Below are positions 52,926 through 60,153 of a stretch of DNA of 64,000 bases, in pieces. Under the pieces are notes generated by a model that ran no database searches, was not told where the DNA came from, and worked only from the letters and a program-made list of their open reading frames with translations. A program made the translations under genes and the position numbers. Each line of letters opens with the position of its first letter. Position 1 is the stretch's first letter. Origin of the DNA: Paucihalobacter sp036825875 (GTDB lineage: Bacteria; Bacteroidota; Bacteroidia; Flavobacteriales; Flavobacteriaceae); the NCBI RefSeq assembly GCF_036825875.1, contig NZ_DAISXK010000001.1, positions 150,884 to 214,883 of the forward strand, given 5' to 3'.

Positions 52926-53043
52926 TCCTTTTGGCGAATAGTATGGAATAGCAAAAGGAAAACGACAAAGAATCAATAACACTTCTGTTTGTTATTCGTT
53001 AAAGGTTCCATAACAATCAGAATACAAATTAATTAATCAGCAT
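52926..53043 (+). promoter_or_regulatory. Structured 5' leader of rpsA
   Basis: Three mutually exclusive pairings are visible: TCCTTTTG (52926-52933) with CAAAAGGA (52952-52959), CGAATA (52935-52940) with TATTCG (52993-52998), and TATGGAA (52942-52948) with TTCCATA (53006-53012). The last two cross each other (pseudoknot or switch). Autoregulation of S1 through its leader is known in E. coli but not shown here. Confidence 0.45.
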
Positions 53044-54885
53044 ATGGCTGAAGAGCAAACAAATCCAGCTGGTCCCGAAACTACGGGAGTAGCAATCGAA
53101 GCAGTAGTCGAAACTCCTGTGGTTTCTGAAAAAAAAGTAAGTCCAGAACAATTCTTAAAGGATTTTAACTGGCACAATTACGAAGAAGGAATCGACGAAG
53201 TAGATGACAAAAAACTTCAAGAATTCGAAAAATTAGTATCCGAAAATTTTGTTGACACATTAAACGACGAAGTTGTTGAAGGTGTTGTTGTGCATATTTC
53301 AGATAGAGATGCCATTATTGACATCAATGCAAAATCTGAAGGCGTAATATCCTTAAACGAATTTAGATACAATCCAGACTTAAAAGTAGGTGATAAGGTT
53401 GAAGTACTTATTGACGTGCGTGAAGACGCTACCGGTCAATTGGTATTATCACATCGTAAAGCCCGCGTAATTAAGGCTTGGGATCGCGTAAATGCAGCGC
53501 ACGATAGTGGCGAAATTGTAAACGGTTTTGTAAAATGCAGAACTAAAGGTGGAATGATTGTAGATGTTTTTGGCATCGAAGCATTTTTACCAGGTTCTCA
53601 AATAGATGTGAAACCTATTCGCGATTACGATCAGTACGTAAATAAAACAATGGAATTTAAAGTGGTTAAAATTAACCATGAATTCAAAAACATTGTCGTT
53701 TCTCATAAAGCGCTTATTGAAGCGGATCTTGAAGAACAGAAAAAAGAAATTATTGGTCAATTAGAAAAAGGTCAAGTGTTAGAAGGCGTTGTGAAAAACA
53801 TCACTTCTTACGGTGTATTTATTGATCTTGGTGGTGTGGATGGTTTAATTCACATAACAGATTTATCATGGTCAAGAATTAATCACCCGAACGAAATAGT
53901 TGAATTAGACCAAAAATTAAACGTTGTTATCCTTGATTTTGATGAAGATAAATCAAGAATTCAATTAGGTTTAAAACAACTAAGCAAGCACCCTTGGGAA
54001 GCTTTAGGTGAAGAAGTAAAAATTGGTGACAAAGTAACAGGTAAAGTAGTTGTTATTGCAGATTACGGTGCATTTGTTGAAGTTGCCGATGGTGTTGAAG
54101 GCCTAGTTCACGTAAGTGAAATGTCATGGTCTACACACTTGCGTTCTGCTCAAGATTTTGTTTCTGTTGGAGATGAAATTAAAGCAGTTGTGCTTACTTT
54201 AGATAGAGAAGACAGAAAGATGTCTTTAGGTATCAAGCAATTAACGCCAGATCCATGGACAGATATTACTGGAAAATATCCAGTAGGTTCAAAACATGTT
54301 GGTGTGGTTCGTAACTTCACAAACTTTGGAGTTTTTGTTGAATTAGAAGAAGGTATCGACGGGTTGATTTATATCTCTGATTTATCTTGGACTAAGAAAA
54401 TTAAACATCCAAGTGAATTCTGTACTGTTGGTCAAAAGTTAGATGTTGTAGTTCTTGAACTTGATGTTGAAGGGCGCAAATTAAGCTTAGGTCATAAACA
54501 GACAACTGAAAACCCTTGGGATAAATACGAATCTGATTTTGCACTTGATACAGTTCATCAAGGTGAGATTTTAGAAGTAGTTGACAAAGGTGCAACTGTT
54601 CAATTTAACGAGGATATTCTTGCTTTTATTCCTACACGTCACCTTGAAAAAGAAGACGGTAAGAAATTAAATAAAGGTGAAAGTGCCGAGTTTAAAATCA
54701 TTGAATTTAATAAAGAATTCAAAAGAGTAGTAGCCTCACATACTGCGGTATTTAAAGAAGAGGAAGCTAAGATTGTCAAAGCAGCAGTTAAAAAAGCTGA
54801 AGCAGCAGCAGACGAAGCTAAACCAACTTTAGGTGACGCCAACAATGTGTTGCAAGCACTTAAAGATAAAATGGACGGGAAATAA
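53044..54885 (+). CDS. rpsA: 30S ribosomal protein S1
   Basis: A 613-residue protein with an acidic N-terminal tail and six S1 (OB-fold) RNA-binding repeats, beginning near residue 75 (EGVVVHISDRDAIIDINAK); later repeats carry GVFIDLGGVDGLIHITDLSW, GAFVEVADGVEGLVHVSEMSW and GVFVELEEGIDGLIYISDL. The C-terminal tail is Lys/Ala/Glu-rich. It brings mRNA to the ribosome. Preceded by a long structured leader and followed by a strong terminator, so it is transcribed alone. Confidence 0.96.
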   Translation: MAEEQTNPAGPETTGVAIEAVVETPVVSEKKVSPEQFLKDFNWHNYEEGIDEVDDKKLQEFEKLVSENFVDTLNDEVVEGVVVHISDRDAIIDINAKSEGVISLNEFRYNPDLKVGDKVEVLIDVREDATGQLVLSHRKARVIKAWDRVNAAHDSGEIVNGFVKCRTKGGMIVDVFGIEAFLPGSQIDVKPIRDYDQYVNKTMEFKVVKINHEFKNIVVSHKALIEADLEEQKKEIIGQLEKGQVLEGVVKNITSYGVFIDLGGVDGLIHITDLSWSRINHPNEIVELDQKLNVVILDFDEDKSRIQLGLKQLSKHPWEALGEEVKIGDKVTGKVVVIADYGAFVEVADGVEGLVHVSEMSWSTHLRSAQDFVSVGDEIKAVVLTLDREDRKMSLGIKQLTPDPWTDITGKYPVGSKHVGVVRNFTNFGVFVELEEGIDGLIYISDLSWTKKIKHPSEFCTVGQKLDVVVLELDVEGRKLSLGHKQTTENPWDKYESDFALDTVHQGEILEVVDKGATVQFNEDILAFIPTRHLEKEDGKKLNKGESAEFKIIEFNKEFKRVVASHTAVFKEEEAKIVKAAVKKAEAAADEAKPTLGDANNVLQALKDKMDGK

Positions 54886-54907
54886 TAAACCCTCGCATTA
54901 GTAAATT

Positions 54908-54942
54908 AAAAAGCCTTTCGTCTTCACGAGAGGCTTTTTTTA
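54908..54942 (+). terminator. Terminator of rpsA
   Basis: A 9-base-pair stem AGCCTTTCG/CGAGAGGCT with one G-T pair and a 6-base loop, extended by A/T pairs and a T-run. Confidence 0.88.
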
Positions 54943-55011
54943 TAAATAAAGTGAATTGCTAACTATTAAAATTTAGTTTAACTTTACCAACCATAAAGAG
55001 ATTCTTACTAT

Positions 55012-55551
55012 ATGAGTCAAAAAGTACTGTTAACAGCCAAGGAAATTGATATCATTCTAAATCGATTGGCTTGTCAGCTTATTGAAAATCACAATAATTT
55101 TAACAATACCGTTTTAATTGGTATTCAACCTCGCGGAAAATATCTAGCCGACAGATTGGCTTCTATGCTAAAAGTTGATTACGGTATTGAAAATGTTCAA
55201 CTTGGGCACCTAGACATCACTTTTTTTAGAGACGACTTTAGACGCGGCGACAAACCACTTGAAGCTAACAAAACTCATATCGATTTTATAATAGAAGACA
55301 AAAATGTAGTTTTTATTGACGATGTCCTGTACACAGGCAGAAGTATAAGAGCTGCATTAACAGCTATACAATCCTTTGGAAGGCCAAAACATATAGAGTT
55401 GCTAACTTTAATAGATAGAAGGTTTAGTAGACATTTACCAATTCAACCGGATTATAGAGGTAGGCAGGTAGATGCCATTAGTAACGAGCGAGTAATTGTA
55501 AATTGGAAAGAGAACGATGGCGAAGATGCTGTCTATCTCATAAATAAATAA
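55012..55551 (+). CDS. pyrR: PyrR bifunctional regulator / uracil phosphoribosyltransferase
   Basis: A 179-residue PRTase-fold protein. The PRPP loop is VVFIDDVLYTGRSIRAAL, preceded by GIQPRGKYLADRL and followed by LIDRRFSRHLPIQPDYRGRQV. In Gram-positives PyrR also binds pyr mRNA; here the leader from the rpsA terminator to the ATG is only about 70 bases and shows no attenuator hairpin, so the regulatory role is doubtful. It is five bases upstream of pyrB. Confidence 0.94.
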   Translation: MSQKVLLTAKEIDIILNRLACQLIENHNNFNNTVLIGIQPRGKYLADRLASMLKVDYGIENVQLGHLDITFFRDDFRRGDKPLEANKTHIDFIIEDKNVVFIDDVLYTGRSIRAALTAIQSFGRPKHIELLTLIDRRFSRHLPIQPDYRGRQVDAISNERVIVNWKENDGEDAVYLINK

Positions 55552-55555
55552 ACCT

Positions 55556-56485
55556 ATGAGCGTATTAAGTGTTAGCCACTTATTAGGAATAAAATACCTC
55601 AAGCCCGAGGACATTCAATTAATTTTTGAAACTGCCGATCAATTTAAAGAAGTCATAAATCGACCCATCAAAAAAGTACCTTCGCTTAGAGATATTACCA
55701 TTGCCAATTTATTTTTCGAAAATTCCACCCGCACAAAACTATCATTTGAATTGGCTGAAAAGCGATTATCAGCCGATATTATTAATTTTTCGGCAGCACA
55801 ATCTTCTGTGAAAAAGGGTGAAACCTTAATCGATACGGTTAATAATATCCTTTCAATGAAAGTAGACATGGTGGTTATGCGGCATCCCAACCCTGGAGCT
55901 GGAGTATTTCTATCAAGACATATCAATGCCACCATTATAAATGCTGGCGATGGTGCTCACGAACATCCTACACAAGCACTTTTAGATTGTTATTCAATAA
56001 GAGAACGCTTAGGAAATGTAGAAGGAAAAAAAGTAGTTATCGTTGGCGATATATTGCATAGTCGTGTGGCATTATCTAATATTTATGCTTTAAAAATGTT
56101 AGGTGCCGAAGTAATGGTATGCGGTCCAAAAACCCTATTGCCAAAATTCATCGGAGATTTGGGAGTGCTTGTTGAAACCAATCTTATCAAAGCATTAAAC
56201 TGGTGCGATGTAGCTAATATGTTACGCGTACAGAATGAACGTATGGAAATAAATTATTTTCCTTCCACAAGAGAATACGCGCAACAATACGGCGTCACCA
56301 AAACTATTTTAGACAAACTAGATAAAGAAATTGTAATAATGCATCCAGGACCCATCAATCGCGGTGTGGAAATTACCAGCGATGTTGCAGATTCAAGTCA
56401 TTCCATAATTTTAAATCAGGTAGAAAATGGCGTAGCCATTAGAATGGCTGTAATTTATTTATTAGCATCCAAAATAAAACTTTAA
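55556..56485 (+). CDS. pyrB: Aspartate carbamoyltransferase catalytic subunit
   Basis: A 309-residue enzyme that makes carbamoyl-aspartate in pyrimidine synthesis. Carbamoyl-phosphate site FENSTRTKLSFELAEKRL, then MRHPNPGAG, NAGDGAHEHPTQALLD, GDILHSRVALSN and HPGPINRGVE. No pyrI regulatory subunit gene is adjacent. It overlaps nothing but lies four bases after pyrR and three before the next gene, so pyrR-pyrB-56489-rnz form one operon. Confidence 0.96.
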   Translation: MSVLSVSHLLGIKYLKPEDIQLIFETADQFKEVINRPIKKVPSLRDITIANLFFENSTRTKLSFELAEKRLSADIINFSAAQSSVKKGETLIDTVNNILSMKVDMVVMRHPNPGAGVFLSRHINATIINAGDGAHEHPTQALLDCYSIRERLGNVEGKKVVIVGDILHSRVALSNIYALKMLGAEVMVCGPKTLLPKFIGDLGVLVETNLIKALNWCDVANMLRVQNERMEINYFPSTREYAQQYGVTKTILDKLDKEIVIMHPGPINRGVEITSDVADSSHSIILNQVENGVAIRMAVIYLLASKIKL

Positions 56486-56488
56486 AAT

Positions 56489-56821
56489 ATGATTATAGAT
56501 AGCAGCGGTGTCAATGTAATTATCACGCACCAAAACGAACCCATAACAGATTTTGTAAACGAGATTAATGGATCTTATCCGAAGTTCAAAAACGATAATA
56601 TCATTATTAATTTATCGAGTTTGAAAGCATTTAGTTTAGACGATATGCTTCAATTTTTGTTGATATCAAATAAACATCGGGTCAAAAAGCATTCATTTGT
56701 AATTGTTACCAATAAGTTTAATTTTGATCTTACTCCAGACGAATTAATTATTGTCCCAACTATGCAGGAAGCACAAGATATTATTGAAATGGAAGATATT
56801 GAGCGTGATTTAGGATTTTAG
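56489..56821 (+). CDS. Small STAS-like protein of the pyrB-rnz operon
   Basis: A 110-residue cytoplasmic protein with an alpha/beta pattern: NVIITHQNEPITDFVNEIN, IIINLSSLKAFSLDDMLQFL, HSFVIVTN and VPTMQEAQDIIEMEDIERDL. The alternation and size resemble a STAS/SpoIIAA-like fold, and similar small ORFs accompany rnz in Flavobacteriaceae as I recall. No phosphorylatable serine motif is certain. It is three bases from both pyrB and rnz. Function unknown. Confidence 0.75.
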   Translation: MIIDSSGVNVIITHQNEPITDFVNEINGSYPKFKNDNIIINLSSLKAFSLDDMLQFLLISNKHRVKKHSFVIVTNKFNFDLTPDELIIVPTMQEAQDIIEMEDIERDLGF

Positions 56822-56824
56822 TAA

Positions 56825-57730
56825 ATGAAGCTAACCATATTAGGCTGCCACAGCGCAACTCCAAGAATAAATTCCAATCCAACTTCTCAAGTTCTCGAAA
56901 TAAACAATCATATTTTTTTGATTGATTGTGGCGAAGGCACGCAAATTCAACTCAGAAAACACAAAATTAAGTTTGCAAGAATAAAGCACATATTTATTTC
57001 TCATTTACACGGCGACCATTATTTTGGTTTGGTTGGGCTAATTTCAACCTTTAGATTGCTCACGCGTGAAGCTGACTTAAATATTTACGCACCAAAAGGA
57101 TTAAAAGAGGTTATCACCTTGCAAATGAAATTATCCGATTCATGGACGAACTATCAATTGATATTTCACGAATTAGAATCCCAATCCTCCGAATTAATTT
57201 TTGAGGACGACAAGGTTGAAGTATATACAATTCCTCTCAACCACCGAGTTTATACCAACGGCTTTTTGTTTAAAGAAAAAGCAGCGGAGCGAAAGTTAGA
57301 CATGAATGCAGTTTTAAATGCCAATATTGATAAGTCTTATTTCCGAAAACTTAAACAAGGTTTTGATGTCGAAAACGAAAAGGGCGAAACCGTAGGCAAT
57401 GCATTAGTCACGAAAAATCCACCAAAACCAAAATCCTATGCATTTTGCAGCGACACAATGTTTCATCCTGAAATAATTTCTGTAGTAAATAATGTGAATG
57501 CGATCTACCACGAATCAACTTTTTTAGAAAGTCATAAGCATTTATGCGAACCAACTAAGCACAGCACTGCCAAGCAGGCCGCTGAAATTGCCAAACAAGC
57601 CAACGCCAAAACGCTAATTTTAGGTCATTATTCAACACGATATGATAATTTAAATCTCTTCAAAAAAGAAGCACAAACCGTTTTTAAAAATGTTGAACTA
57701 GCTGAAGATGGTGCGGTATTTAATTTTTAA
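56825..57730 (+). CDS. rnz: Ribonuclease Z
   Basis: A 301-residue metallo-beta-lactamase-fold endonuclease that cuts the 3' trailer of tRNA precursors. Zinc motif SHLHGDHYFGL, FCSDTMFHPE aspartate, and the distal histidines in HSTAKQAAEIAKQ and LGHYSTRYDN. The flexible arm of about 40 residues lies around 155-195. Full length. It overlaps the convergent gene at 57720 by 11 bases. Confidence 0.94.
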   Translation: MKLTILGCHSATPRINSNPTSQVLEINNHIFLIDCGEGTQIQLRKHKIKFARIKHIFISHLHGDHYFGLVGLISTFRLLTREADLNIYAPKGLKEVITLQMKLSDSWTNYQLIFHELESQSSELIFEDDKVEVYTIPLNHRVYTNGFLFKEKAAERKLDMNAVLNANIDKSYFRKLKQGFDVENEKGETVGNALVTKNPPKPKSYAFCSDTMFHPEIISVVNNVNAIYHESTFLESHKHLCEPTKHSTAKQAAEIAKQANAKTLILGHYSTRYDNLNLFKKEAQTVFKNVELAEDGAVFNF

Positions 57731-58136
57731 ATTCCTTCAGATTTGTTATCCATACAATAGCCTCATCTAAACTAGTGCAACGTTTGGTACTTTTGTAGGT
57801 AAGCCTTTTTTCAATTTCGGCATTTAGGCTTCCAAATTTATTATAGGAAACAATGGCACTAGCTACAATCATATTGTAAGTATTGTGAAATTTATCCCAC
57901 AAACTAGGATCTACAGAATACGAATTAACGCGATTTGATATATAACCAAGTTTGGGATTGTTGCCGTAATGTTCAACAACCATCATAGCTACAATTTCAA
58001 TTTTATCCCAGGTATAATCGATGCCTTCGTTAATTTCAACAATTATAAATTGGTCACAGAAATAAAATACACCAAAATCTAATGTTAGTTTTTGATGTTT
58101 AAAAATAGATGCAGGTTCAGATGTTTCAAAAATCAA
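57720..58136 (-). CDS. SpoIIAA-like (STAS-type) small protein
   Basis: A 138-residue cytoplasmic protein with strands and helices in a STAS-like order (FYFCDQFIIVEINEGIDYTW, IVAMMVVEHYG, KLGYISNRV, IVASAIVSYN, CTSLDEAIVWI), resembling SpoIIAA-like proteins. Only a TTG start at 58136 is available; no ATG lies in the open frame before it for 45 bases upstream to the stop. It is convergent with rnz and overlaps it by 11 bases. No function is known. Confidence 0.7.
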   Translation of the reverse strand: MIFETSEPASIFKHQKLTLDFGVFYFCDQFIIVEINEGIDYTWDKIEIVAMMVVEHYGNNPKLGYISNRVNSYSVDPSLWDKFHNTYNMIVASAIVSYNKFGSLNAEIEKRLTYKSTKRCTSLDEAIVWITNLKEFKN

Positions 58137-58209
58137 GGGGTCGTTTTTTAAATCAGAGCCGAAGTTATATAATTTTCGTTATAATCAAAGCGGTAATTTT
58201 TATTATGGT

Positions 58210-58217
58210 TAATTTTG
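58210..58217 (+). promoter_or_regulatory. -7 box of pdxH
   Basis: TAATTTTG, exact TAnnTTTG match, 16 bases before the pdxH ATG. No clear -33 TTG. Confidence 0.45.
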
Positions 58218-58233
58218 AAATAAAAAACGCACG

Positions 58234-58881
58234 ATGAATAATGATTTAAGCAATTATAGAAAATCTTACGAGAGTAAAGCTTTATTAGAATCCGATCTGC
58301 CTGAAAACCCATTAGAGTTATTTCAAAAATGGTTTTACGAAGCCGACAAGAATTTCCCAGAAATAGAAACCAATGCTATGACGCTTTCAACGATTGGTTT
58401 AGACGGATTTCCAAAGGGTAGAGTAGTGCTACTAAAGAAGTATACGTACGAGGGTTTTATTTTTTATACCAATTACACAAGCGAAAAAGGCAAAGCCATT
58501 CTAAGAAACAATCAAGTGTGTCTATCATTTTTTTGGCATGGAGCCGAACAGCAAATTATTATTAAAGGAAAAGCTGAGAAAATAGCTGATAATTTAAGCG
58601 ATGGTTATTTTGAATCGCGACCAAGAGGCAGTCAATTAGGTGCCTTAGTTTCCGATCAAAGTGAGGTTATTGAAAGCAGAGAATTTATTGAGGCAAAACT
58701 TAAAGCTTTAGAAAGTGAATTTGAAGGAAAAGAAATACCACGTCCACAGTATTGGGGTGGATTTATTGTAAAACCAGTAGAGATAGAATTCTGGCAAGGA
58801 CGACCAAACAGACTCCACGACAGAATACGTTATCAATTACAAAATGATTTCAACTGGAAAATTGAACGACTCTCACCTTAG
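58234..58881 (+). CDS. pdxH: Pyridoxamine 5'-phosphate oxidase
   Basis: A 215-residue FMN enzyme making pyridoxal 5'-phosphate. It shows TIGLDGFPKGRVVLLKKY, FIFYTNYTSEKGKAI, RPRGSQLGALVSDQS and the C-terminal EIEFWQGRPNRLHDRIRY that closes over the FMN and substrate. Full length and cytoplasmic. It is transcribed alone from a promoter between it and the divergent 57720 gene. Confidence 0.95.
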   Translation: MNNDLSNYRKSYESKALLESDLPENPLELFQKWFYEADKNFPEIETNAMTLSTIGLDGFPKGRVVLLKKYTYEGFIFYTNYTSEKGKAILRNNQVCLSFFWHGAEQQIIIKGKAEKIADNLSDGYFESRPRGSQLGALVSDQSEVIESREFIEAKLKALESEFEGKEIPRPQYWGGFIVKPVEIEFWQGRPNRLHDRIRYQLQNDFNWKIERLSP

Positions 58882-58921
58882 TTTTTTTTAAGGCATTGTG
58901 CAATATGTTTAATAAAAAAAA

Positions 58922-59031
58922 CATCGATGAAATACATTTAATTTAGCCATAACGTTCAAAAATTAAGTTTAAGACGGCAAAACATCGACGAAATGCATAC
59001 TAAAACGATAAAATACATGCATTTCATCGAT
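58922..59031. repeat. Three copies of a 16-bp motif upstream of the CAP gene
   Basis: CATCGATGAAATACAT (58922-58937), CATCGACGAAATGCAT (58983-58998) and, inverted, ATGCATTTCATCGAT (59017-59031). Copies 1 and 2 are direct and 61 bases apart; copies 2 and 3 face each other with an 18-base centre. They fill the 222-base gap between pdxH and the CAP-domain gene. Confidence 0.65.
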
Positions 59032-59103
59032 TTTAACATTTTATTAAGAGTTTAAACAAAAGTAGCGGTTAATTTTACTATACCAAATCTAAATAACCCT
59101 ACT

Positions 59104-59598
59104 ATGAAAGTTTTTAAAACACTGCCGTTATTGGCAATTGTGGCTTTATTCAGCTTCACATCTTGCTCAACAGAAAGTTTTCCGGAAGAAGTTAGTACCA
59201 TAAATATTAACAACGCACCTCAAGCCAAGGTGATAGAATTGGAAATTTTAGAACTTATAAATGAACATAGAATTAGCATCGGATTAACACCTTTGGTAAA
59301 TCACAATATAATTAAATCGGTCGCTTTTACTCATACAGATTATATGATAGAAGTTGACAATGTATCTCACGATAATTTCTTTCAAAGAAAAGCTAGTTTG
59401 CAACAACATGCGAGCGCTTCAAAGGTTTCAGAAAATGTTGCCTTTGCTTTTAACTCTGCTGAATCTGTTGTAAATGCTTGGATTAATAGTGATTCCCATA
59501 GAGCTACCATTGAAGGCGATTTTACCGATTTTGATATTTCCGCCGAACAGAATGCACAAGGAAAATGGTATTACACCAACATTTTTATCAAACGATAA
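59104..59598 (+). CDS. CAP (SCP/TAPS) domain lipoprotein
   Basis: A 164-residue predicted lipoprotein: leader with lipobox SFTSC, then a CAP domain from about residue 45 with ELINEHRISIGLTPLVNH, KSVAFTHTDYMIEVDNVSHDNFFQRK and SENVAFAF ... WINSDSHRATIEGDF, ending YYTNIFIKR. The histidine and glutamate of the CAP cavity (HTDYM, SENVA, SHRA) are present. Activity of bacterial CAP proteins is mostly unknown. Its upstream region holds three copies of a motif, suggesting tight control. Confidence 0.88.
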   Translation: MKVFKTLPLLAIVALFSFTSCSTESFPEEVSTININNAPQAKVIELEILELINEHRISIGLTPLVNHNIIKSVAFTHTDYMIEVDNVSHDNFFQRKASLQQHASASKVSENVAFAFNSAESVVNAWINSDSHRATIEGDFTDFDISAEQNAQGKWYYTNIFIKR

Positions 59599-59623
59599 TT
59601 GGGATTAGTTTGATTAATAGCAG

Positions 59624-59656
59624 AAAAAGCCACAACGAAAGTTTGTGGCTTTTTTG
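59624..59656 (+). terminator. Terminator of the CAP gene
   Basis: AAAAAGCCACAA/TTGTGGCTTTTT stem with a 7-base loop and T-run. Confidence 0.88.
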
Positions 59657-60094
59657 TTACATCGCATTTCGGGTATTATTTATCTAAAAAGGTATTAGAT
59701 TAGCACCGTTTTGGTTTCAGTAGATCTGCGACATCGGAGGGATATATTTGATAGTGTATTCTTCCTACAGTTTTGCTGTTTTATGAATATTCTTGTATTG
59801 CTATTTAATACACCGCCAACTTATTATTTCATTAATTTCTTGTCCTGCAGATAGCGTTGATTTTCGCTGATTTGTTCTGCATATTTCTTCGACATCAGCG
59901 AGAATTTCTTGTATATTCTGAATACATTTGATGATTACTGAAGTACTTTGTTGCCTTCTTTTATAGCGATTAATTGTTGAGTTTTTTTGGTTGATATTAA
60001 TATAAATATTATAAAACCTAATAGCTATTGAAACTATCAAAGTTTTAAATAGACATTTTTTTTATTTAATAAATGAAGCATAAGACATAATCAA
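59657..60094. other. Intergenic stretch without a gene
   Basis: About 440 bases between the CAP terminator and the terminator of the OmpA gene. No convincing ORF (the one open frame has no family resemblance and overlaps the repeat). It contains the inverted repeat at 59861-59904 and AT-rich filler. I see nothing else in it. Confidence 0.6.
59861..59904. repeat. Inverted repeat, candidate dispersed element (copy 2)
   Basis: TTTTCGCTGAT (59861-59871) faces ATCAGCGAGAA (59894-59904), 10 of 11 bases complementary, with an inner CTGC. Same arms as the element at 28240-28330. Confidence 0.5.
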
Positions 60095-60127
60095 AAGTAA
60101 AAAAGCCACCTTTAACGGGTGGCTTTT
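60095..60127 (-). terminator. Terminator of the OmpA/PorP operon
   Basis: GCCACC/GGTGGC stem with a 7-base loop; the run of A before it on the plus strand is the U-tract of the minus-strand transcript. Confidence 0.8.
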
Positions 60128-60153
60128 AAAATTCAAATATGTTAAGCTAAAAA

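Noticed and set aside
59801..60040. 79-codon minus-strand frame in the CAP-OmpA gap
   Set aside because: Low-complexity translation, runs through the inverted repeat, no promoter box and no recognisable family.
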